Source of the DNA: Parashewanella tropica
GTDB lineage: Bacteria; Pseudomonadota; Gammaproteobacteria; Enterobacterales; Shewanellaceae
Length of the DNA: 64,000 nucleotides
Direction of reading: 5' to 3'
Assembly: GCF_004358445.1 (NCBI RefSeq)
Contig: NZ_CP037951.1
Coordinates: 669,501-733,500 of the forward strand
In this document: piece by piece, positions 47,212-56,878 of the stretch
Position numbering within the stretch: the stretch's first letter is position 1
How the letters are laid out: every line of letters starts with the position of its first letter
Program-made: the position numbers and the translations under genes
Notes under the pieces: model-generated
Database searches by the model: none
Told to the model about the DNA's origin: nothing
Seen by the model: only the letters and a program-made list of their open reading frames with translations

Positions 47212-47868
47212 ATGCGGCGCAGTCAGTTTTTTTCTAAAAAGTGGGTTCATCACTTTTTAGGTGTCATGCTGTGGGGCTTATCTTTATGTGGCTTTCAGGT
47301 GCATGCAGCACAGAAATCTGAGCTTGAGCATGCGACTCAATTAACCTCACTTTCAACCTCTCAATCAGAATCGGCTAGCAAAGACATCGATTCTGTGGCC
47401 GTTTCAGCAAAGATAAAATCAGATGTCCCAGTAAATCAGTGTGATCAACAATCCAATTTTGTAAATGATAAGAGTGGTCTTGCACTCATCGGTCGTATTT
47501 ATCCCAGTAGAGATTTACAAGTCGGGGATAAAGTGACCGTAAAGGTTTATGATAAATACAATCGCTTGTTACCAGAACAACTAGTGTTAACCATAGATAA
47601 GCCTCAACAAGGTAAAGCTAAGCAGTGGGCATTTCAACTTGCTTACAACATCAATCATCAATTTGCTGGGATCAGAGCAGGGCAAAAAGACAAAACAGGT
47701 GGAGTGTCACCAAAGTACAGCTGTAACTTAGTTTATGCATCTCCGTATAGTACAGTCGGTCATATGGAAACAGTATTTACAATAGCGAACTCTCATCTTG
47801 CTGATACAGAAACCGTTGATAATTCAAATCCAATCTCACTTGCAAACTCAGCGTATCAACTACAATAG
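47212..47868 (+). CDS. Exported hypothetical protein, 218 aa
   Basis: A signal peptide (MRRSQFFSKKWVHHFLGVML onward, cleavage likely after HAA near residue 33) precedes a mature protein of about 185 residues. An N-terminal Ser/Thr/Ala-rich stretch is followed by a beta-rich domain with LQVGDKVTVKVYDKYNRLLP. Two cysteines (VPVNQCDQQS and YSCNLVY) could form a disulphide. ATG 47212 has GGAGA seven bases upstream; the frame extends to ATG 47182. I do not recognise the family. Probably periplasmic. A terminator follows after about 100 bases. Confidence 0.7.
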   Translation: MRRSQFFSKKWVHHFLGVMLWGLSLCGFQVHAAQKSELEHATQLTSLSTSQSESASKDIDSVAVSAKIKSDVPVNQCDQQSNFVNDKSGLALIGRIYPSRDLQVGDKVTVKVYDKYNRLLPEQLVLTIDKPQQGKAKQWAFQLAYNINHQFAGIRAGQKDKTGGVSPKYSCNLVYASPYSTVGHMETVFTIANSHLADTETVDNSNPISLANSAYQLQ

Positions 47869-47971
47869 ATTTTTAAATGTATAGGTGTGATATTTCAGGC
47901 AATTTTTTTAATATTTTATGCAAGGGTTCAGTTTTGCTCTTGCTCCCTTATTTCACTTCTGTTAGCTTCTT

Positions 47972-48000
47972 AAAAGCTTGTGAAAACACAAGCTTTTTTA
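47972..48000 (+). terminator. Terminator after the 218-aa exported protein
   Basis: Stem AAAGCTTGTG / CACAAGCTTT with loop AAAA, followed by TTTT. Confidence 0.8.
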
Positions 48001-48128
48001 TATGTCTTAGGAATACCAATTTAAAATAAATTGTGACACTTATCTCCCTTAAGTGATGCTGTATTCAGTTGTGTTGTCGTCTTGCTCCTTGGACTGTGAT
48101 ATACGAAAAATAATAAAAAGGTAACATT

Positions 48129-49325
48129 GTGAATTCAAAACTTCTTGGCTCAATAGCCATTGTTTCAGGTACGGCAATCGGTGGCGGAATGCTTGCTTTA
48201 CCTCTTGCCACCGCAGGTTTAGGCTCATTTTCAGCGCTCGCATTACTCGTTGTTCTATGGCTTGTTTCCGCTTATACCGCATTATTGATGTTAGAAATTA
48301 ATTTACGTTCTGGGGTGGGGGACAATGTTCATGCCATCACTGGGAAAACCTTAGGTAAACTGGGACAGTTTATTCAAGGTGCATCGTTTTTAAGCTTATT
48401 GTATGCACTTACCATGGTGTATTTACTAGGTGGTTCTTCTCTGTTGGGGGCAAAGTTTGAGCTATTAACCGGTGAGCCTCTCAATCATGAAGTCGCAATC
48501 AGCGTTTTTACCCTAGTCTTTGGTGGTCTGATTGCGATTGGGATCAGCTGGGTTGATAAAGCCTCCCGCTTACTGTTTCCCATTATGGTGCTCTTGCTGG
48601 TGGTTGTGGTTTTCTTTTTACTACCTGAAGTCAGCTTTTCAACCATTGTTGCCGATACGGTCAAAGAGGGCATTAAGCAAGGTGGATTTAGCGGTGCGTT
48701 AATGGCGGCAGTGCCAGTTGTATTCACCTCATTTGGGTTTCATGTATGTATTGCGACTCTTGTCGGCTATTTAGAGGGCGATGTTAAGAACCTTAAAAAA
48801 GTGCTGCTTGTAGGCTCAACCATTCCATTATTCTGCTACATCTTATGGTTACTCGTTACCATTGGTACCGTAGGTGGTGCGACGATTTCGAGCTTTAATG
48901 GCTCACTTCCAATGCTAGTAAAAGCACTCCAAGGTGTATCGAGCTTCCCACTCATTGATAAGTGCATCAGTGTATTTGCCGACCTTGCACTTTTGACTTC
49001 ATTCCTTGGCGTGACCATGAGTTTGTTTGATTTTTTAAAAGAACTTACTCGAGCAAAAGATAGTATTGCCGGACGTTTACAAACTTGGGTGCTGACTTTT
49101 ATTCCGCCATTGTTATGCGCTTTATTCTATCCTGACGGTTTTGTAAAAGTTCTGGGTTACGCTGCGATCCCGTTAGTGATTATGATCATCTTCTTACCAA
49201 TCGCCATGGCGTATGTTGGCCGTAAACAGACTTCTGAAGGCTATCAGGTTTCAGGTGGAAACGTTGGTTTAGGAGCTTTAGCGCTGCTTGGTTTAGGCAT
49301 CATCGTTGCTCAGCTGGCGTCATAG
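48129..49325 (+). CDS. Aromatic amino acid permease, TyrP/Mtr family
   Basis: Proton-driven importer in the inner membrane, 398 residues and about 11 membrane segments. The first helix GSIAIVSGTAIGGGMLALPL is the hallmark of the hydroxy/aromatic amino acid permease group, with FTSFGFHVCIATLVGYLEGD following near residue 200. Whether it prefers tyrosine or tryptophan is uncertain; TyrP is the closer fit from memory. The start is GTG at 48129 with AAGG seven bases upstream. A strong terminator follows. Confidence 0.88.
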   Translation: MNSKLLGSIAIVSGTAIGGGMLALPLATAGLGSFSALALLVVLWLVSAYTALLMLEINLRSGVGDNVHAITGKTLGKLGQFIQGASFLSLLYALTMVYLLGGSSLLGAKFELLTGEPLNHEVAISVFTLVFGGLIAIGISWVDKASRLLFPIMVLLLVVVVFFLLPEVSFSTIVADTVKEGIKQGGFSGALMAAVPVVFTSFGFHVCIATLVGYLEGDVKNLKKVLLVGSTIPLFCYILWLLVTIGTVGGATISSFNGSLPMLVKALQGVSSFPLIDKCISVFADLALLTSFLGVTMSLFDFLKELTRAKDSIAGRLQTWVLTFIPPLLCALFYPDGFVKVLGYAAIPLVIMIIFLPIAMAYVGRKQTSEGYQVSGGNVGLGALALLGLGIIVAQLAS

Positions 49326-49350
49326 TTAACACCTTATACATATTGTTATT

Positions 49351-49387
49351 AAACCGCATTCAGCTAACAAGCGAATGCGGTTTTTTT
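49351..49387 (+). terminator. Terminator of the aromatic amino acid permease gene
   Basis: Stem AAACCGCATTC (49351-49361) with GAATGCGGTTT (49373-49383), then TTTT. Confidence 0.9.
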
Positions 49388-49499
49388 ATGGGCAACAGTG
49401 TCACAGCCTTAATTGTATAAAAGTGTTACAAAGTCACTTTTTTTTATGATTTTTATGCTAGAGTCGCTGATTGTGCTAAAAAAACAACAGGATTTTCCA

Positions 49500-51656
49500 A
49501 TGAAAAAGTGGCTAATTGCAGCAGCTGTTGCTGCTAGCTTTGGTGCTCATGCTGATGAAGGCATGTGGCAACCCTACCAGCTTCCTTCAATGGCGGCTGA
49601 ACTAAAAGCGAAAGGCTTAGAGATTGATGCTAAGTCAATTTCTAAACTTACTGAGTTTCCAATGAATGCCGTTGTCAGCCTTGGTGGTTGCTCAGCATCA
49701 TTTGTGTCTCCTAAAGGGCTGGTGGTGACCAACCATCACTGTGCTTATGGCTCGATTGCATATAACTCTACCGCTGAAAACAATCGTCTAAAAGATGGTT
49801 TTTTAGCAAAAAACTATAGCGAAGAGCTACCTGCTTCACCGGGTTCACGGATCTATGTGACCGAGAAAGTCACCAATGTTACCGATCAAGTGAAAGCGGG
49901 TTTATCGAATGTAACTGGCGATGCGTTTTATAAAGGCATTGAAAGCCATAGAAAAGAACTGGTTGCAGAATGTGAGAAAGAGGACGGTTATCGCTGTAGC
50001 GTATACAGTTTCCACGGCGGTTTAGAGTATTACTTGATCAAGCAAATGCAGATCCGTGACGTGCGTTTGGTTTATAACCCAGCTGCTAGTGTTGGTAAAT
50101 ACGGTGGTGACATTGATAACTGGATGTGGCCTCGCCATACCGGAGATTTCTCTTTTTACCGTGCTTATGTCGGTAAGAATGGCAAGCCAGCTGATTACAG
50201 CAAAGACAATGTGCCGTATGAGCCAAAAAGCTTCTTAAAAGTATCGGCTAAAGGCGTTAAAGAAGGCGATTTTGTCATGGTTGCGGGCTATCCAGGTCGT
50301 ACCAATCGCTATCGTACTTCAGTGGAGGTTGAAAACCAGTTCGAATGGACATATCCACACAGCAAAGCCTTACGTGAAGATATTATCAACATCATTAAAA
50401 ATACCGCACCTGAAGGCTCTGACGATCGTATTAAATACGAAAGCACATTAGCAGGTTTGGCCAACTATGCGAAAAACTACGGCTCAATGATTGAGTTTTA
50501 TGCTAAGTCTCCATTACTGGCTGACCGTAAAGCGCGTGAAGCAGAGTTAACCACTTGGATTGCACAAGATCCTGCGCGTGAAGCCAAGTACGGTTCAGCG
50601 TTAACCAATCTAGATCGTTTAGTGATGCAAGCTCAACAGCATAAAGAACGCAACTTGCTTTTGGGCTATTTGGGATATAGCAGAATGCTGAGCACTGCGA
50701 CTCGCTTGTATCGTCTTGCTCATGAGAAACAATTGCCTGATATGCAGCGTGAGTCTGGTTATCAAGATCGTGATATGACTCGTTTCACTCAGGGGTTAGA
50801 GCGAATTGATCGCAGTTATGCACCTAAGGTTGAAAAAGCCATTGTGTTTGATCTTTTACAACGTTATGCCAAGTTACCTAAAGCTGAGCGTCTTGCTGCA
50901 CTGGATCAATTTTTTGGTTTAGAAAATGGTCTAAATAAAGATAAATTAAAGCAGCGTCTTGACGACATGTACGCGAAAACACAATTAGCGAACAGCAAAA
51001 CGCGTCTTGGCTGGATGAAAAAAACAGTTGCTGACTTTAAAGCGTCGAATGATCCTTTCATTCAATATGCTGTGGCCATGTACGATACCAACATGAAGCG
51101 TGAACAAGAAAGTAAACAGCGTGCTGGTGACTTTATGAAGGCGCGTCCACTTTATATGGAAGCGATCATTGCTTATAACCGCAGTCAAGGTAAGCCAGTT
51201 TATGCGGATGCTAACTCTAGCTTACGTGTAACCGTTGGACATGTTAAAGGCTACTCTCCACAAGATGGTTTATATGCTGTTCCGTTTACTACGTTAGAAG
51301 GTATTGAGCAAAAAGACACAGGAAAAGATCCTTTTGATGCACCTAAGAAACAGTTAGAACTTATCAAACAAAAGAAATACGGTGAGTACTACATGCCTGA
51401 AATTGGCTCAGTACCGGTGAACTTCCTGTCAACGCTTGATACTACAGGCGGTAACTCTGGCTCTCCAACCTTAAACGGTAAAGCTGAACTTGTCGGTTTA
51501 CTGTTTGACGGTGTATACGAAAGTATCATTGGTGACTGGGGCTATGATCCACAAACCAACCGTTCGATTCAGGTCGATAGCCGTTACATGTTATGGGTGA
51601 TGAAGTACCTTGATGGTGCGGATAACCTACTTAACGAAATGGATATTGTTAAGTAA
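49500..51656 (+). CDS. S46 family serine dipeptidyl peptidase
   Basis: Exported DPP7/DPP11-type peptidase releasing dipeptides from peptide N-termini, 718 residues. The signal peptide is MKKWLIAAAVAASFGAHA. The catalytic His lies in VVTNHHCAYGSIAYNS (about residue 80), the Asp probably in the GDIDNWMWPRHTGDF segment, and the Ser in DTTGGNSGSPTLNG (about 655). ATG 49500 has AGGA seven bases upstream and places the signal peptide at the start; the frame is open from 49413. Periplasmic or secreted; helps in use of peptides as carbon and nitrogen source. A terminator follows. Confidence 0.93.
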   Translation: MKKWLIAAAVAASFGAHADEGMWQPYQLPSMAAELKAKGLEIDAKSISKLTEFPMNAVVSLGGCSASFVSPKGLVVTNHHCAYGSIAYNSTAENNRLKDGFLAKNYSEELPASPGSRIYVTEKVTNVTDQVKAGLSNVTGDAFYKGIESHRKELVAECEKEDGYRCSVYSFHGGLEYYLIKQMQIRDVRLVYNPAASVGKYGGDIDNWMWPRHTGDFSFYRAYVGKNGKPADYSKDNVPYEPKSFLKVSAKGVKEGDFVMVAGYPGRTNRYRTSVEVENQFEWTYPHSKALREDIINIIKNTAPEGSDDRIKYESTLAGLANYAKNYGSMIEFYAKSPLLADRKAREAELTTWIAQDPAREAKYGSALTNLDRLVMQAQQHKERNLLLGYLGYSRMLSTATRLYRLAHEKQLPDMQRESGYQDRDMTRFTQGLERIDRSYAPKVEKAIVFDLLQRYAKLPKAERLAALDQFFGLENGLNKDKLKQRLDDMYAKTQLANSKTRLGWMKKTVADFKASNDPFIQYAVAMYDTNMKREQESKQRAGDFMKARPLYMEAIIAYNRSQGKPVYADANSSLRVTVGHVKGYSPQDGLYAVPFTTLEGIEQKDTGKDPFDAPKKQLELIKQKKYGEYYMPEIGSVPVNFLSTLDTTGGNSGSPTLNGKAELVGLLFDGVYESIIGDWGYDPQTNRSIQVDSRYMLWVMKYLDGADNLLNEMDIVK

Positions 51657-51678
51657 TTTTAAAAAAGTAGTTTGACTG

Positions 51679-51707
51679 AAAATGCGGCTTAAATAGCCGC
51701 ATTTTTT
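51679..51707. terminator. Bidirectional terminator
   Basis: Stem AAATGCGGCT / AGCCGCATTT with loop TAAAT, T-run on the plus strand and A-run before it. It serves the S46 peptidase gene and the convergent 226-aa gene. Confidence 0.85.
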
Positions 51708-52386
51708 ATTGTCTGGCTAGACTGGATAGTTGAATGAGTTCCGACTTAGACAATGGAGTAGCATAGGGGAGTATGAAGTATTTTGTAGCGCTAAAGTGAT
51801 GTAGAGATGAGGTTAAGCGATCCAGTTGCCGAGCAAGGATACGGAACTTATTAGCTCCCATCTTTTTTATTAGCTCTATAGCCTCGGTTGCTCCCAAATC
51901 TTGAACAAGTTTATTTAAAAATAGGCAAGCACCATACATCAAAGGGGAGTTGAATACGAAGCGTTGAATAAAGCTTAAGAAACATTCCGATAGATGATCT
52001 GAGACGAACTCACCGTATATTGGTGGTGTGTTAAAAATGGTGTGCCTATGAATAAACCCCTTTAAAAACTCACTTCTTGAACATAAAAAATAAGCGTGTG
52101 ATGAAATATCATCCCTTCCTTTTAGCTGTTGGCATAACTCAAAAAAATTGGTGTTGCAATCAAAACTAAGGCCATCAGGGTTGATACCTACGGCCTCAGC
52201 GTCAAAGGGAATTTGTGAGGGGGAATAGGATTGATGTGCAGGAGCAACTAACCAATCTACCGCAAATACAGGCTCCGAGGCTTCAGCACAGAAACCATCG
52301 GGCTCATAAGAACTGGAATCATCAACAGGACTTGGTGCGTAGGGATCTGAAAAAGATCCCGCTAAATTCGAAATGCTAGAAAACAT
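51706..52386 (-). CDS. Hypothetical protein with Ser-rich N-terminus, 226 aa
   Basis: Unrecognised. The start MFSSISNLAGSFSDPYAPSP is followed by more Ser, Asp and Pro, so the first 40 residues look unstructured. The rest is helical with several aromatic patches and Cys residues (FDCNTNFFELCQQLKG, AYFLCSRSEF). No signal peptide. The N-terminus fits the loose pattern of type III secreted proteins, and the nearby SseB/EspA-like gene (about 1.6 kb away, same strand) adds some weight, but no effector family was recognised. It lies between the S46 peptidase and NhaC-type antiporter genes. Confidence 0.55.
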   Translation of the reverse strand: MFSSISNLAGSFSDPYAPSPVDDSSSYEPDGFCAEASEPVFAVDWLVAPAHQSYSPSQIPFDAEAVGINPDGLSFDCNTNFFELCQQLKGRDDISSHAYFLCSRSEFLKGFIHRHTIFNTPPIYGEFVSDHLSECFLSFIQRFVFNSPLMYGACLFLNKLVQDLGATEAIELIKKMGANKFRILARQLDRLTSSLHHFSATKYFILPYATPLSKSELIQLSSLARQ

Positions 52387-52475
52387 CTTACTGAATAAAA
52401 ACTCTTAAAGGTGTTTCTTAGACATCTATAAACTTAAAATACTCACAATGAATATAGCTAAAATGAGACCATTTA

Positions 52476-53828
52476 CTACTTTCTTATAGCTATTATGACT
52501 AAAGAAACCAGTGCTAATACCATACAGTAAACAGCTTGCAAGCCTGCTTCAATCGGTGTGATTTTAAAGGTAGACGCTATCAGTAGTGCTTGAGCCCCAA
52601 ATGGTACTATGCCTTGAATCACACAAGAAAAAATGTCCAATAAGCTGGCGCTGCGTTTAGGAGTGATCCCGTGTTTGTACGCCAGCTCTTTCGCAATATC
52701 ACCAGTAACCACAATCGACACCGTATTGTTGGCAATACAGGTATTGGTTAATGCCACCATAAAGGCGATACAGACTTCAACCAATTTTGGGGATTTTTCT
52801 TTGGCATTTTTCGATAGGACATTTAACAGAGATTCAACTTTTTGGCAGATAAATTGAAGCCCACCTTGTTGTTGCATCAAGGACGCTAAACCACCCACCA
52901 GTAACGATAGCAAGAAGATATCTTGCATGCTGCTAAAGCCACTGTAGATATCTTTTGTGTATTGGAATAAATGATAATCACTGGTCGTAAAGCCTGTGAT
53001 CCCAGCTAATAAAATACCAATTGTCAGTACCACGAACACATTTAACCCAGATACAGCTAATACCAGAATGGTTAAGTAAGGGATAACTTTAACCAGATCA
53101 TAAGCTTGAGGCTTTATTTCAACTGATCCACTCCCTGCAAAGATGAAAAAAGTAAGAGTGATCAATGCGGCAGGAACGGCGAAGATTAAGTTTTCACGGA
53201 ACTTATCTTTCATTTCACAGCCTTGGGTACGGGTAGCGGCAATGGTAGTGTCAGAGATGATTGAAAGGTTATCGCCAAATAGCGCACCAGACATTACTGC
53301 GCCCGCCATTAGTAACGGCGAAATATCGGTTTGACCGACGACTCCAAAGGCAATAGGCGCGACGGCTGCGATGGTTCCCATCGAGGTTCCCATTGCGGTT
53401 GCAATAAATGCCGTGATGATAAAAAAACCGGGGAGCAAAAATTCTGGTGGAATGAACGAGAGTCCAAGTCCAACGGTTGCATCAACACCTCCTGTGGCTT
53501 TTGCTACAGAGGCAAAGGCACCCGCCAATAAATAAATCAGGCACATGGTGATGATGTTGTTATGACCAATGCCTTGTATAAAGGTTTCAATCGCTTGATT
53601 CAGTTTTTGCTTTGAAAGTAATAAAGCCAGAACTATCGCAGGTAAAATGGCGACAACACCGGGTAATTGATAAAAGGCAAAGTCGACGCCTTGGTTTTGA
53701 AAATAAAGACCCGCACCTACAAATAGGGAAATAAACACCAATAATGGAATAAGTGGAACAAAGCTTGGCTTTGATGTGATGATTGTATTATCTGATTGAT
53801 TCACAATGACTCTCTGTATTGTTGACAT
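52476..53828 (-). CDS. NhaC-type Na+/H+ antiporter family protein
   Basis: Inner-membrane transporter of about 450 residues and 11-12 membrane segments, related to NhaC antiporters. Conserved segments include SMGTIAAVAPIAFGVVGQTD, GALFGDNLSIISDTTIAAT (the signature near residue 190) and LTNTCIANNTVSIVVTGDIA. Exchange of sodium or another solute for protons is expected. The start is uncertain: ATG 53828 has no ribosome binding site, while GTG 53804 has GAGAG five bases upstream and may be the true one (442 aa). It lies on the minus strand next to the SseB-like gene without sharing an obvious operon. Confidence 0.85.
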   Translation of the reverse strand: MSTIQRVIVNQSDNTIITSKPSFVPLIPLLVFISLFVGAGLYFQNQGVDFAFYQLPGVVAILPAIVLALLLSKQKLNQAIETFIQGIGHNNIITMCLIYLLAGAFASVAKATGGVDATVGLGLSFIPPEFLLPGFFIITAFIATAMGTSMGTIAAVAPIAFGVVGQTDISPLLMAGAVMSGALFGDNLSIISDTTIAATRTQGCEMKDKFRENLIFAVPAALITLTFFIFAGSGSVEIKPQAYDLVKVIPYLTILVLAVSGLNVFVVLTIGILLAGITGFTTSDYHLFQYTKDIYSGFSSMQDIFLLSLLVGGLASLMQQQGGLQFICQKVESLLNVLSKNAKEKSPKLVEVCIAFMVALTNTCIANNTVSIVVTGDIAKELAYKHGITPKRSASLLDIFSCVIQGIVPFGAQALLIASTFKITPIEAGLQAVYCMVLALVSLVIIAIRK

Positions 53829-53949
53829 CACTATTAATGACAATTTTTTAAGCCAGTGTAAAGTTACAAAACAATTGTGTCAATCTAGACGTCTAGATGT
53901 TTCTTTGTTTTGGTAAGTGGTAGACGGTAGCGCCCCCTATTTCTGTTGT

Positions 53950-54627
53950 TTAACGAATATTCTGAGCGATAGACTTATTCATCTCAGCTAACATGGTTTG
54001 CATGCTGTTGATCAAGCTGACAGAAACGTTGTACGTCTGCATGATTTTTTGCAGTTGCAATTGCGCTTGAGAGACAAAATCAGAGGCTCGATTAGAGACG
54101 TTCTCAAGTGCATCTTTAACGGCTTCAAGGCTACCTTTATCCAGCTTTTTACCTTCATCACCACCTAAATAATCATCAATGTCTTTCCCGTCAATTTGCA
54201 CTCCGTTGTCTTTCATATATTGAATAACATCACTAGGTAATGGCTCTGCACCTTTGTCGCCTTCTTTAGAGACTTTAGCAATGATTTCGTTAACTTCATT
54301 GGCTTTATCTTGTGCGTCTCTAGATACTTTTGCTTTCATTTGCATCTCTAAATACTTTTGGTTAGCCAGTTCGGATAACAGGTTCATAAACAAATAGAGT
54401 ACTGCAATACCGCCAGATAACACAGAGTCACCATTTTGTGCCAAGGTATAGTCAATGGTAGCAGGGCTTAAGCTGGGATCACTGGGGGGCGTCGGGGCAT
54501 CTTTTAAACTGGGTGGTGGAGTAACAACAGGAGGCTGATCACCTGAACCTTTAGAAGTCGAAGTAATACTGTCCCCTCTATCTGCGTAGTAACCTTGATT
54601 ACCAAAGAAATAGGCTGTTGAGTCCAT
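53950..54627 (-). CDS. SseB/EspA-like type III secretion translocator
   Basis: The 225-residue protein resembles Salmonella SPI-2 SseB and EPEC EspA, which form the extracellular filament or platform of type III secretion. Like SseB it has a short N-terminal region, a hydrophobic helix (SGGIAVLYLFMNLLSELANQ, about residues 75-95) and a helix with DKANEVNEIIAKV. Next comes the signature DVIQYMKDNGVQIDGKDIDD, with KLDKGSLEAVKDALE after it and a coiled-coil end. The Pro/Ser-rich insert at about 25-65 is absent from SseB as I remember it. ATG 54627 has AAGGAG seven bases upstream; the open frame reaches 54651. No apparatus, chaperone or other translocator gene is within the window, so this gene is an orphan. 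Confidence 0.82.
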   Translation of the reverse strand: MDSTAYFFGNQGYYADRGDSITSTSKGSGDQPPVVTPPPSLKDAPTPPSDPSLSPATIDYTLAQNGDSVLSGGIAVLYLFMNLLSELANQKYLEMQMKAKVSRDAQDKANEVNEIIAKVSKEGDKGAEPLPSDVIQYMKDNGVQIDGKDIDDYLGGDEGKKLDKGSLEAVKDALENVSNRASDFVSQAQLQLQKIMQTYNVSVSLINSMQTMLAEMNKSIAQNIR

Positions 54628-54726
54628 TTTGTTTCTCCTTATAAGATACAAAGTTTCTCTTCTGTATTTTTAAGTTTAAAAGCCTAGAAAAATAAAGATA
54701 TCAGAATAAAAATACTGAACACTTAA

Positions 54727-54741
54727 ACTGGTTCGACCAGT
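54727..54741. promoter_or_regulatory. Palindrome upstream of the SseB/EspA-like gene
   Basis: ACTGGT-TCG-ACCAGT is a perfect 6-3-6 inverted repeat, 100 bases upstream of the SseB-like start and 87 bases upstream of mpl on the other side. It is a reasonable operator for a dimeric regulator; none is identified. Confidence 0.4.
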
Positions 54742-54827
54742 ATTTGTGGTTTTTCTTCTTATTTATGTGATTCTTAGCAGAACTTGATTAGAATAAGGCA
54801 TTATTCCGATTAAATTGAGCAATCGAT

Positions 54828-56216
54828 ATGCACGTACATATCCTAGGGATTTGCGGTACCTTTATGGGCGGCTTAGCCCTACTGGCAAGAGCCAAAGGTC
54901 ATAAAGTCACTGGCAGTGATGCTAACGTCTACCCTCCAATGAGCACACAGCTTGAGGAGCAAGGTATTGAGCTTATTCAAGGCTTTGATCCTGCTCAGCT
55001 TGAAAATGAACACGGTGAAACGCCCGATTTAATTGTGATTGGCAATGCCATGTCGCGTGGTAATCCCTGTGTCGAAGCAGTGTTGGATAAAGGCTTAGCT
55101 TATACATCGGGACCTCAATTTTTATCGGATCATATTTTACCTGAGCGTTGGGTGCTCGCTGTTTCGGGTACTCATGGTAAAACCTCCACCGCGAGTATGT
55201 TGGCGTGGATCCTCGAAGATAACGGCTATCAACCGGGTTTTTTAATTGGTGGTGTTCCGCAAAACTTTGGCGTATCAGCACGATTAGGTGATTCGGTCTT
55301 TTTCGTGGTTGAAGCCGATGAGTACGACAGTGCATTCTTTGATAAACGCTCCAAGTTTGTTCATTACCAACCAAGAACCTTAGTGATCAATAACCTTGAG
55401 TTTGATCATGCCGATATTTTTGATTCTCTTGGCGATATTCAAAAACAATTCCACCATGTGATCCGCACTGTGCCTTCTACGGGTAAAGTAATATGGCCAG
55501 CTGATGTTGAAGCGGTTCAACAAGTAATCGAAAAAGGCATTTGGAGTGAACAAGAATGTTTCAATCAACAACCGAGTTCAAAAGGTTGGTATGCAAAATC
55601 ATTGGCGGATGATGGTCATCAATTTGAAGTGTATTTTGATGATGAGCTTCAAGGTACACTCGATTGGATGCTGATTGGTCAGCACAATATTGAAAATGCC
55701 ATCAATGCCATTGCCGCAGCACGTCATGTGGGCGTTGCACCCATTGCGGCTATTGAGTCACTCACTCGATTCGATCCGCCAAAGCGTCGTTTAGAGCTTC
55801 TTGAAAATATCAGTGGTGTATCGATATATGATGATTTTGCCCATCATCCAACTGCCATTGCGACAACCTTACACGCCATGCGCGCTAAAGTTGGTAAACA
55901 AAAAGTCACCGTAGTATTAGAACCGCGGTCTAACACCATGAAGTCAGGTGTACATAAAGCCACGCTTGGGCAATCATTGGCGCTTGCCGATAAGGTTTAC
56001 TTGTATCAATCGGGCAATGTCGGTTGGTCGCTTGACGATATTCGTCAAGATATCGATGCAGAGGTTATCATTAAAGATAAGGTTGATGAACTCGTGCAAC
56101 TTATTTGTCATCAAGCCGAGGCGGATGAACATATTGTGATCATGAGTAACGGTGGCTTTGAAGGCTTACATGGTCAGTTAATTGAAGCATTACAAAAGCG
56201 AGGAAGTAAAGCTTGA
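54828..56216 (+). CDS. mpl: UDP-N-acetylmuramate:L-Ala-gamma-D-Glu-meso-DAP ligase
   Basis: Recycles the cell-wall tripeptide by joining it to UDP-MurNAc in the cytosol. The 462-residue protein is a Mur ligase: an N-terminal glycine-rich [20 protein letters not shown], the ATP-binding [14 protein letters not shown] (about residue 110), central [16 protein letters not shown] and C-terminal [18 protein letters not shown] and [20 protein letters not shown] and the tripeptide-ligase length separate it from MurC. ubiX overlaps its stop by four bases. Confidence 0.96.
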   Translation: MHVHILGICGTFMGGLALLARAKGHKVTGSDANVYPPMSTQLEEQGIELIQGFDPAQLENEHGETPDLIVIGNAMSRGNPCVEAVLDKGLAYTSGPQFLSDHILPERWVLAVSGTHGKTSTASMLAWILEDNGYQPGFLIGGVPQNFGVSARLGDSVFFVVEADEYDSAFFDKRSKFVHYQPRTLVINNLEFDHADIFDSLGDIQKQFHHVIRTVPSTGKVIWPADVEAVQQVIEKGIWSEQECFNQQPSSKGWYAKSLADDGHQFEVYFDDELQGTLDWMLIGQHNIENAINAIAAARHVGVAPIAAIESLTRFDPPKRRLELLENISGVSIYDDFAHHPTAIATTLHAMRAKVGKQKVTVVLEPRSNTMKSGVHKATLGQSLALADKVYLYQSGNVGWSLDDIRQDIDAEVIIKDKVDELVQLICHQAEADEHIVIMSNGGFEGLHGQLIEALQKRGSKA

Positions 56217-56848
56217 TATCTCAAACCAATAAAACACCGATAAGTCTTGCGTGGACAGGAGCCTCAGGCGCACCGTATGGCATTAAGCTTTTAAAGTGTT
56301 TATTACAAGCAGACAAACGCGTGTTCTTGATGATATCCAGTGCTGCGCGAGTGGTGCTAGATACCGAAAGCAACATTATAATAAGTGCTAATCCTCAAAA
56401 AGCCAAACAGCAACTGTTAGCGGCGCTGAATTTGGATGAAACCCAAATGACAGGGGAACTTGTAGTACTTGGTAAAGAAGAGTGGTTCTCACCGCCGGCA
56501 TCAGGCAGCGCGGCACCTAAGCAAATGGTGGTTTGTCCTTGCTCGACAGGAAGCCTAGCGGCTATCGCTACAGGCATGAGCAATAACTTACTTGAGCGCG
56601 CTGCTGATGTGGTGTTAAAAGAAAAAGGGCAGTTGATCCTAGTCCCCAGAGAAATGCCTTTAAACTCAATCCATTTAGAGCACATGTTAAATCTGAGTCG
56701 CCTTGGTGCCACTATCATGCCTGCGGCTCCCGGTTTTTATCATGATCCCACTTCGGTAGAGGATCTGGTAAACTTCGTCGTGGCTCGCATACTGGATCAC
56801 TTAGGGGTCGAGCATAAACTGGCACAACGCTGGGGTTATGAGCAATAA
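56213..56848 (+). CDS. ubiX: Flavin prenyltransferase UbiX
   Basis: Makes prenylated FMN, the cofactor of UbiD decarboxylase in ubiquinone synthesis. The 211-residue protein has the FMN/prenyl-site motif [17 protein letters not shown] at the start, [20 protein letters not shown] near residue 105, [20 protein letters not shown] and the [10 protein letters not shown] tail. The start is TTG at 56213 within the mpl stop (TTGA), with GAGGAA seven bases upstream. It is coupled to mpl. hpt follows after 30 bases. Confidence 0.95.
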   Translation: MISQTNKTPISLAWTGASGAPYGIKLLKCLLQADKRVFLMISSAARVVLDTESNIIISANPQKAKQQLLAALNLDETQMTGELVVLGKEEWFSPPASGSAAPKQMVVCPCSTGSLAAIATGMSNNLLERAADVVLKEKGQLILVPREMPLNSIHLEHMLNLSRLGATIMPAAPGFYHDPTSVEDLVNFVVARILDHLGVEHKLAQRWGYEQ

Positions 56849-56878
56849 AAAATATAATACTTATTGTTTGGAAGGTCT

